A DNA stretch of 37,823 nucleotides from Limnohabitans sp. (lineage in GTDB: Bacteria; Pseudomonadota; Gammaproteobacteria; Burkholderiales; Burkholderiaceae_C). The notes below the pieces were generated by a model, which was not told the DNA's origin, made no database searches, and worked only from the letters and a program-made list of their open reading frames with translations. Below are positions 31,573 through 37,823 of this stretch, piece after piece (the stretch's first letter is position 1; every line of letters starts with the position of its first letter). The stretch covers positions 1 to 37,823 of the forward strand of contig SHXN01000003.1 of NCBI GenBank assembly GCA_009693305.1, given 5' to 3'. Made by a program: the position numbers and the translations under genes.

Positions 31573-33235
31573 TGTGACGATGGATCCAGTCACGCTGGCG
31601 GTACTCAAAGGTCGACTCGAGCAAATTGCCGATGAGATGGATGCAACACTGTACAGAAGCGCATTCAATCCCATCATTGCAGAAGCGCATGACGCGTGTC
31701 ATGGCATTTATGACGCGCAAAGTGGTGACACTTTGATTCAAGGCAAATCGGGCTTGCCTGTGTTTGTCGGTGCGATGTCGTTTGCGGTGCGTGCGGCAAT
31801 CAAAGTAGCCAATGAACGACAAGGTATGCAAGACGGAGATACGTGGCTCTTCAATGATCCTTATGAGGGTGGCACGCACGCCAATGATTTCAAACTCGTG
31901 CGACCTTTTTTTAGAAATAGACAATTGTTTTGTTTCATGGCGTCTGCTGCGCATTGGCACGATGTGGGTGGTGCAGTGCCTGGTAATTACAACCCAGGAG
32001 CCACCGAGTGTTGGCAAGAAGCGGTGCAAATTCCGCCTGTTCGAATTGTTCGCAAGGGCGAAATGGATGACGATGTGTTGGCTATTTTGCGCGCCAATAC
32101 GAGGCAACCTGACAGCATGTGGGGCGACCTCAATGGTCAATTGGCCGCGCTGGAATTGGGTGCCAGGCGATTGAATGATTTGTTGGATGAATACAGCGAT
32201 GCATTGGTTTTGCAATCCATGCGTGAGTTGCGCGCGCGCGCCTACAAACTCATGCGAGCACACATCAGTGAGTTGCCCAATGGCACTTATTCATTTGATG
32301 ATGTGTTGGACAACGATGGTGTGAACGATGTGTATCTTCATATCTACTTGGATATGACGATTCAAAACGATCGCATGACTTTGGATTTTTCTCGCACGTC
32401 CAAAGCCTGTGCAGGGCCTGTGAATATTTCAAGAGCCACTGCAATAGCGGCGTGCTATGTAGCGCTCAAACACGTGTTTCCTGATGTGCCTGCCAATGCG
32501 GGTGTGTTGGACGCGGTTGAATTTGTGATTCCTGATGGATTGGTGATCAGTGCCAATCATCCCAAGCCAGTGGGTGGTTACACCGAAACGATTTTGCGAA
32601 TGATTGATGTGATTTTCAGTGCGACTGCATTGGCCGATCCCAATCGTGTAGTGGCGCATGCCTACGGCACCATCAATGCGTTATCGATTGCAGGTCATCG
32701 CAGCGATGAAAAACGCAAGGGTCAGCGTTGGGTGATGTTCAGTTTTTTTGGCGGTGGTCATGGGGGTCATAGTCATGGCGATGGTTTGAGTCATGGCAAT
32801 GCGCCGATTTCAACGGCAACGATTCCTCCGTTGGAAATTTTGGAAGCCGCGTATCCTGTTCGCTTCACGCAATGGGCATTGCGTTCTGATTCTGGTGGCA
32901 AAGGGCAATACCGAGGTGGACTGGGTGCGGTTTATGAAATTGAAGTGTTAGAAGACGGTGCAGATGTATTTATTTTTGGTGAGCGCGGTAAATCGTCTCC
33001 CAAAGGAATAGCAGGTGGTGAACAAGCCAAGGCCAATGTGTTTTCTTATCTCAACAATGGACAGTGGTACAAGCCGCCCATGGCGAGCAAGATGATGGGA
33101 ATTCACATTCAAAAAGGTGAGCGCGTTCGATTAGAAACGCCAGGCGGCGGTGGATGGGGCAAGGCCGAAGATCGCGATCCAACAGCCATTGCGCACGACA
33201 TTGCCATGGGATACATCACAGGTGACGCATCTTGA
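31562..33235 (+). CDS. Hydantoinase B/oxoprolinase family protein (HyuB-like)
   Basis: DPVTLAVLKGRLEQIADEMDATLYRSAFNPIIAEAHDACHGIYDA; PGNYNPGATECWQEAVQIPPVRIV; PVRFTQWALRSDSGGKGQYRGGLG; RLETPGGGGWG. Confidence 0.93.
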   Translation: MSVDVTMDPVTLAVLKGRLEQIADEMDATLYRSAFNPIIAEAHDACHGIYDAQSGDTLIQGKSGLPVFVGAMSFAVRAAIKVANERQGMQDGDTWLFNDPYEGGTHANDFKLVRPFFRNRQLFCFMASAAHWHDVGGAVPGNYNPGATECWQEAVQIPPVRIVRKGEMDDDVLAILRANTRQPDSMWGDLNGQLAALELGARRLNDLLDEYSDALVLQSMRELRARAYKLMRAHISELPNGTYSFDDVLDNDGVNDVYLHIYLDMTIQNDRMTLDFSRTSKACAGPVNISRATAIAACYVALKHVFPDVPANAGVLDAVEFVIPDGLVISANHPKPVGGYTETILRMIDVIFSATALADPNRVVAHAYGTINALSIAGHRSDEKRKGQRWVMFSFFGGGHGGHSHGDGLSHGNAPISTATIPPLEILEAAYPVRFTQWALRSDSGGKGQYRGGLGAVYEIEVLEDGADVFIFGERGKSSPKGIAGGEQAKANVFSYLNNGQWYKPPMASKMMGIHIQKGERVRLETPGGGGWGKAEDRDPTAIAHDIAMGYITGDAS

Positions 33236-35292
33236 GTGCAAACAACAACGCTGCGCATTTGGTGGTGGGTGTGGATGTAGGTGGCACATTCACTGATTTA
33301 TTTGTACTCAACACGCAAGACGGTTCCGCACAAATTGTGAAGGTGCCTTCCACACGCGGTGAAGAAGCCAATGGTTTTATGAATGGGATTGCGCGCGTGC
33401 ACGCAAATGCAGCAGCTGCGGTGCGCACCATTGTGCATGGAACAACCGTTGGCACTAATGCATTGCTCGAGAAAAAAATTGCAAAGACCGGCATCATCAC
33501 CACGCGTGGTTTTAAAGATGTTTTAGAGATGCGAAGGCGCGATCGTCCGCAAACTTGGGGATTGCGTGGTACTTATTCGCCAATTGTTGCGAGAAATTTA
33601 AGACTTGAAGTGGATGAACGTGTGTTGGCCGATGGCACGGTGCACACGCCCGTCAACTTAAATCAAATCAAGCAAGCGGCCACGCAATTGATTGATATGG
33701 GTTGTGATGCGGTGTGTTTGTTTTTTATTAACACCTATGCCAATCCATCAAATGAACAAGCGGCCGCTAAAGTGTTGCGCGAAAGTTGGCCTAATTCTTT
33801 TGTAACCGTGGCCAGCGAAGTGTTGCCCGAGATTCGAGAGTTTGAGCGATGCTCCACATCGGTGATCAATGCATCGTTACAACCCGTTGTGGGCAGTTAT
33901 TTAGAAAGACTCGATCACGATTTACGAATACAAAATTTTTCGGGTGAGTTATTGATTGTGCAAAGCAATGGTGGCGTGATGTCGCGACAAACAGCGTGTG
34001 AGATGCCTGCGCGCACAGCATTGTCAGGACCCGCGGCTGGCGTGATTGCGTGTGCAGCAATTGCAAGAACAAGTGGTTATCCCAATGTGATCACAGGCGA
34101 CATGGGAGGTACTTCATTTGATGTGTCCTTGGTTGCCAATGGACAAGCCGCATTGGCCGCGCAAACATCGATTGAATTTGGCTTGGTGATTCGCTCACCC
34201 ATGATTCAAATTGAAACCATTGGTGCAGGTGGTGGGTCGATTGCATCGGTGGATGTGAGTGGTATGTTGCAAGTGGGGCCCGAATCGGCGGGAAGCAATC
34301 CAGGTCCTGCTTGTTATGGACGTGGTAATTTAAGACCGACGGTCACTGATGCCAATGTGTTTTTGGGACGCATTTCAGCCGATCGACCATTGGGTGGTGG
34401 TTTGTTAAAAGCATTGGATGCCAAGTTGTCCGAACAAGCCATCGATCAACACGTTGCAAAGCCTTTGGGATTGAGTGTGCACGATGCAGCGCAAGCGATA
34501 CTCACGGTGGCCAACGCAAAAATGGCTGGCGCCATACGCGTAGCATCGATTGAAAAAGGCCACGACCCACGTCAATTTGCATACATGCCTTTTGGTGGTG
34601 GTGGTGCGTTGCACGTTTGTGCAATGATGCGAGAAGTGGGTGTAACAACGGGCATCGTACCTCGATACCCCGGTGTGACATCGGCATTGGGTTGTGTGAT
34701 GGCCGATATGCGACACGATGCGGTGCAAACACTCAACACAGTGCTCAACGATTTAGATATTGAAGCACTACAACAACGATTGAAATCTTTGTCTGCTGCT
34801 TGTCAACAGCGTTTAGATTCTGCAGGTGTTGAGTTTGAACGCATTGAAGAGCAAATTAGTTTGGATATGTTGTACCAAGGGCAAACGCACACATTGGCTG
34901 TGACTTTGCCACAACAAACCATCAGTCGCACCATGATTCAATCGGCGTTTGAGAGCGTGTATCAACAAGCGTTTGGACGTGTATTGCATGGCTTGGTCAT
35001 TCGTTTGATGAATTTGCGTTATGCGCGCATGGGTATTCGTCCCAAATTTGATTTGTCGGTGCTCGCACCACAAGGCAAAGGCAGTACGCAATCCTTAGGC
35101 GTTCAAAAGGTGTATCACGCTTCTCAATGGTGGGATGCAAAACGATACGATCGATTGGCCCTGCCTGTGCAAACTGTGATTGAAGGCCCAGCGATTTTGG
35201 AGCAGGCCGATACCACGGTTTGGTTAGAACCTGATTTTTCTGCGCGTGTTGACGCATGGGGCAATTTGATTGTGCAAAGGATTTCATCATGA
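33232..35292 (+). CDS. Hydantoinase A/oxoprolinase family protein (HyuA-like)
   Basis: VVGVDVGGTFTDLFVL; VHGTTVGTNALLEKKIAKTGIITTRGFKDVLEMRRRDR; TGDMGGTSFDVSLV; GAGGGSIASVD. TTG start overlaps the HyuB stop. Confidence 0.93.
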   Translation: MSANNNAAHLVVGVDVGGTFTDLFVLNTQDGSAQIVKVPSTRGEEANGFMNGIARVHANAAAAVRTIVHGTTVGTNALLEKKIAKTGIITTRGFKDVLEMRRRDRPQTWGLRGTYSPIVARNLRLEVDERVLADGTVHTPVNLNQIKQAATQLIDMGCDAVCLFFINTYANPSNEQAAAKVLRESWPNSFVTVASEVLPEIREFERCSTSVINASLQPVVGSYLERLDHDLRIQNFSGELLIVQSNGGVMSRQTACEMPARTALSGPAAGVIACAAIARTSGYPNVITGDMGGTSFDVSLVANGQAALAAQTSIEFGLVIRSPMIQIETIGAGGGSIASVDVSGMLQVGPESAGSNPGPACYGRGNLRPTVTDANVFLGRISADRPLGGGLLKALDAKLSEQAIDQHVAKPLGLSVHDAAQAILTVANAKMAGAIRVASIEKGHDPRQFAYMPFGGGGALHVCAMMREVGVTTGIVPRYPGVTSALGCVMADMRHDAVQTLNTVLNDLDIEALQQRLKSLSAACQQRLDSAGVEFERIEEQISLDMLYQGQTHTLAVTLPQQTISRTMIQSAFESVYQQAFGRVLHGLVIRLMNLRYARMGIRPKFDLSVLAPQGKGSTQSLGVQKVYHASQWWDAKRYDRLALPVQTVIEGPAILEQADTTVWLEPDFSARVDAWGNLIVQRISS

Positions 35293-35891
35293 GTACTAAG
35301 CAAAGCAAATGGGGATTGACCATCATTGATTTGCAAAATGATTTTTTGCACGCCGATGGTGCTTATGCGCGTGGCAAAGCCACGAGTGCTGAGGCTTTGC
35401 TATTGGCCGATCGTGTCGTGCCTGTTGCGCAAGCGGTTAAACAACACGGTGGTATGGTGACTGCGAGTTTGTTTACCTTGTGGCCCGATGCCAATGGTGA
35501 GCCCATGATTTCTCCGCATCTGTTTGCCAATCGTCCTTTTTTAAAAAACGGCGATTTCAAAATGAGTGGATGGGGCCATGCCAATTTGGATGCGATTGCG
35601 TCTCATGTGGATGTCACCGTTAACAAGGTTGCCTACTCTGCATTTTTTAACACGCAACTCGATTGGGTATTGCGTCGTGCAGGCATTGATCATTTGGCCG
35701 TGTGTGGCATTGTTACCAACGGTGGCGTGGCCAGTACAGTGCGTGACGCGCACATGCGCGACTATCACACGGTGGTGATCAGCGATGGATGCGCCGCGTT
35801 TTCTCAAAAAATACACGACGCTGCGATTGCAGATATGTCAACTGTTGCAACGGTAATGGATTGCAAAAATTTTATTCAACAATTGGGTTGA
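35289..35891 (+). CDS. Isochorismatase-fold (cysteine hydrolase-like) family protein
   Basis: LTIIDLQNDFLHADGAYARG; VNKVAYSAFFNTQLDWVLRRAGIDHLAVCGIVTNGGVASTVRDAHMRDYHTVVISDGCAAF. ATG at 35289 overlaps the HyuA stop (ATGA); the ORF track starts at 35256. Confidence 0.9.
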   Translation: MSTKQSKWGLTIIDLQNDFLHADGAYARGKATSAEALLLADRVVPVAQAVKQHGGMVTASLFTLWPDANGEPMISPHLFANRPFLKNGDFKMSGWGHANLDAIASHVDVTVNKVAYSAFFNTQLDWVLRRAGIDHLAVCGIVTNGGVASTVRDAHMRDYHTVVISDGCAAFSQKIHDAAIADMSTVATVMDCKNFIQQLG

Positions 35892-35894
35892 TGT

Positions 35895-37292
35895 ATGACG
35901 CCCGATGCACAAATTTGTCGCGCATCACACATCGATGCATCTGTTCATTCATCGGTGGTGATTGTGGGTGCGGGTGCTTGTGGATTAACGGCTGCATTAA
36001 TGCTCAGACATGTAGGCGTTGAAGTGGTGGTGCTTGAGCGTGACGAGTATCCGTCGGGCTCAACGGCTTTGTCCGCAGGTTTTATTCCTGCCGCATCAAC
36101 GCGCATACAAAAAAGTATGGGTATCGAAGACAGTCCTGAGTTGTTTGCCAAAGACATTCAATCCAAAGCTAAAAACAAAGCTGATCCTGCACTCACCATG
36201 GCGTATGCCAAAGCCATAGGCCCCGCATTGGATGCATTAGAAAAAAACAATGGTTTGGTGTGGGAAGTGTTGGATAAATTCTTATATCCCAATCACAGCG
36301 TTCATCGCATGCATGCCGTGCCAGAAAAAACAGGTGATGCATTGATGACGCGTTTGCGAGCAGCAGCTGATGCGGCCGATGTGGTGGTGTTGACGCAAGC
36401 ACGTGTGAATCAAATTTGGTTAGATGACAGCAATCGTGTGTTGGGCGTTGGCTATACAACGCCAGACATCGACACATCATTGTTGCCGTGCGATGCTTTG
36501 TTATTGGCATGCAATGGTTTTGGTGGCAATACCGACTTGGTCAAAGAATTGCTGCCCGAGATGGCGCAAGCGTTGTATGCGGGGCATACAGGTAACGATG
36601 GTAGCGCCATTCTTTGGGGACGACAGATGGGTGCGGGCTTGGCCGATTTGGGTGCGTACCAAGGTCATGGATCTTGGGCGGTACCGCACGGCGTGTTGGT
36701 GTCGTGGGCCTTGATGATGGAGGGCGCGATTCAAGTGAATGAAAACGGTGAACGCTTTCATGACGAGACCTTGGGTTATTCTGAAGCGGCGGTGCATGTG
36801 CTGGCGCAACCCAACGCAACAGCTTGGAATATTTTTGACGATACTTTGTTGGCCTTTGCACAAGATTTTCCAGATTTTGTACAAGCACAAAAAGCAGGTG
36901 CTATTAAATCAACGAACAGCTTTAAAGAATTATCAAACGTCATTCAATGCGATACCAACCGTTTCCAACATACTTTAGATGGCGTAAAACCTGGTACCGA
37001 CTCATCAACAGGGCGAACATTTAAACGTTCCTTGCAAGGTCGATTGCACACCATCAAAGTCACTGGTGCTTTGTTTCACACGCAAGGTGGATTGGCTATT
37101 AACGATGAATGTCGCGTACTCAATCAACAAGGTCTGGCATTTCCAAATCTTTGGGCCGCAGGTGGCGCGGCGCGCGGTGTATCGGGTCAAGCGGTGTGGG
37201 GCTATTTGTCAGGTAATGGATTGCTCAGCGCTGTTGCTGGTGGTTACATCAGCGCACACACCATCTCACATCAACTCCAACATCCAAAGTAA
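35895..37292 (+). CDS. FAD-dependent oxidoreductase, fumarate reductase/succinate dehydrogenase flavoprotein type
   Basis: VVIVGAGACGLTAALMLRHVGVEVVVLERDEYPSGSTALSAGFIPAA (FAD-binding); C-terminal NLWAAGGAARGVSGQAVWGYLSGNGLLSAVAGG. Confidence 0.9.
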   Translation: MTPDAQICRASHIDASVHSSVVIVGAGACGLTAALMLRHVGVEVVVLERDEYPSGSTALSAGFIPAASTRIQKSMGIEDSPELFAKDIQSKAKNKADPALTMAYAKAIGPALDALEKNNGLVWEVLDKFLYPNHSVHRMHAVPEKTGDALMTRLRAAADAADVVVLTQARVNQIWLDDSNRVLGVGYTTPDIDTSLLPCDALLLACNGFGGNTDLVKELLPEMAQALYAGHTGNDGSAILWGRQMGAGLADLGAYQGHGSWAVPHGVLVSWALMMEGAIQVNENGERFHDETLGYSEAAVHVLAQPNATAWNIFDDTLLAFAQDFPDFVQAQKAGAIKSTNSFKELSNVIQCDTNRFQHTLDGVKPGTDSSTGRTFKRSLQGRLHTIKVTGALFHTQGGLAINDECRVLNQQGLAFPNLWAAGGAARGVSGQAVWGYLSGNGLLSAVAGGYISAHTISHQLQHPK

Positions 37293-37295
37293 CAC

Positions 37296-37823
37296 ATGAC
37301 TGATTTTAAAAAACGATTACAAGAAAAACACGCCGTGCACGCGCCTGGTGTGTACGATTCACTCAGTAGTTTGATTGCAGAGCAATCGGGCTTTGAAGCT
37401 TTGTATTTGTCGGGTGCGTCCATTGCGTATACTAAGTTGGGGCGATCTGATATTGGTTTGGTGACGGCATCTGAGGTTGCGCAAACATTGGCGGCGTTGG
37501 TAGAGCGCGTTCAATTGCCCATCATTGTGGACGCGGATACAGGTTTTGGAAATGCTCTCAACACGCGTCGCACTGTTTTAGAGTTTGAGCGTTGTGGTGC
37601 AAGAATAATTCAATTGGAAGATCAAACCTTTCCAAAACGATGCGGGCATTTACAAGGCAAAGGCGTGATATCGACCAAGGAGATGCAAGGTAAATTGCGT
37701 GCAGCCTTGGACGCGCGTCGATCGAATAACACCTTGATATTGGCGCGCACCGATGCAATTGCAGTTGAAGGTTTAGACGCCTCTTTGGATCGCGTAGAAC
37801 ATTATTTGGAGTGCGGCGTTGAT
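37296..37823 (+). CDS. Isocitrate lyase/PEP mutase superfamily protein (3' end beyond window)
   Basis: Own translation from ATG 37296: MTDFKKRLQEKHAVHAPGVYDSLSSLIAEQSGFEALYLSGASIAYTKLG...IIVDADTGFGN...IIQLEDQTFPKRCGHLQGK; open to the window end. Confidence 0.9.
   Translation, partial: MTDFKKRLQEKHAVHAPGVYDSLSSLIAEQSGFEALYLSGASIAYTKLGRSDIGLVTASEVAQTLAALVERVQLPIIVDADTGFGNALNTRRTVLEFERCGARIIQLEDQTFPKRCGHLQGKGVISTKEMQGKLRAALDARRSNNTLILARTDAIAVEGLDASLDRVEHYLECGVD

Noticed and set aside
31442-32263. 273-aa minus-strand ORF
   Set aside because: Antisense to the LeuD-like and HyuB-like genes; the sense frames have clear family motifs.
32740-32810. Gly/His-rich stretch FFGGGHGGHSHGDGLSHGNAP in the HyuB-like protein as a possible metal-binding insertion
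   Set aside because: HyuB-family proteins have a Gly-rich segment here, so it is probably normal family sequence rather than an added domain.
34405-34728. 107-aa minus-strand ORF with His/Cys-rich sequence
   Set aside because: Antisense to the hyuA-like gene; composition is explained by the opposite coding strand.
1-37823. CRISPR arrays, tRNA/rRNA genes, prophage or defence systems
   Set aside because: No spaced direct-repeat array, tRNA/rRNA-like sequence, or phage or defence proteins were recognised.

Overview
The window appears to come from a Burkholderiales-like betaproteobacterium (inferred from gene order and protein content). About 29 kb is a conserved housekeeping block, nearly all on the minus strand. 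In transcription order its segments are rpsB-tsf-pyrH-frr-cdsA-dxr-rseP-bamA-skp-lpxD-fabZ-lpxA-lpxB-rnhB-RNA methyltransferase, then carA-carB-greA, then rlmE-ftsH-folP-glmM, then pstS-pstC-pstA-pstB-phoU. Only yhbY is on the plus strand. Two anomalies stand out in this block: an in-frame TAA splits pstC, and uppS is missing from its usual place between frr and cdsA. At 29165-29696 there is a small mobile-element scar: two near-identical 120-bp elements with 19-bp terminal inverted repeats flank a truncated IS6-type transposase core. One element abuts the likely rpsB promoter. To its right is a tightly overlapping plus-strand operon that runs off the window. It encodes a LeuC/LeuD-type hydratase, HyuB/HyuA hydantoinase/oxoprolinase-type subunits, an isochorismatase-fold hydrolase with Gly at the usual Cys nucleophile position, a fumarate-reductase-type flavoprotein and an isocitrate-lyase/PEP-mutase-family lyase. 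I read this as a candidate catabolic pathway of unknown substrate, possibly a cyclic imide or lactam that yields a substituted maleate/malate. All calls come from reading the sequence; no searches were run.
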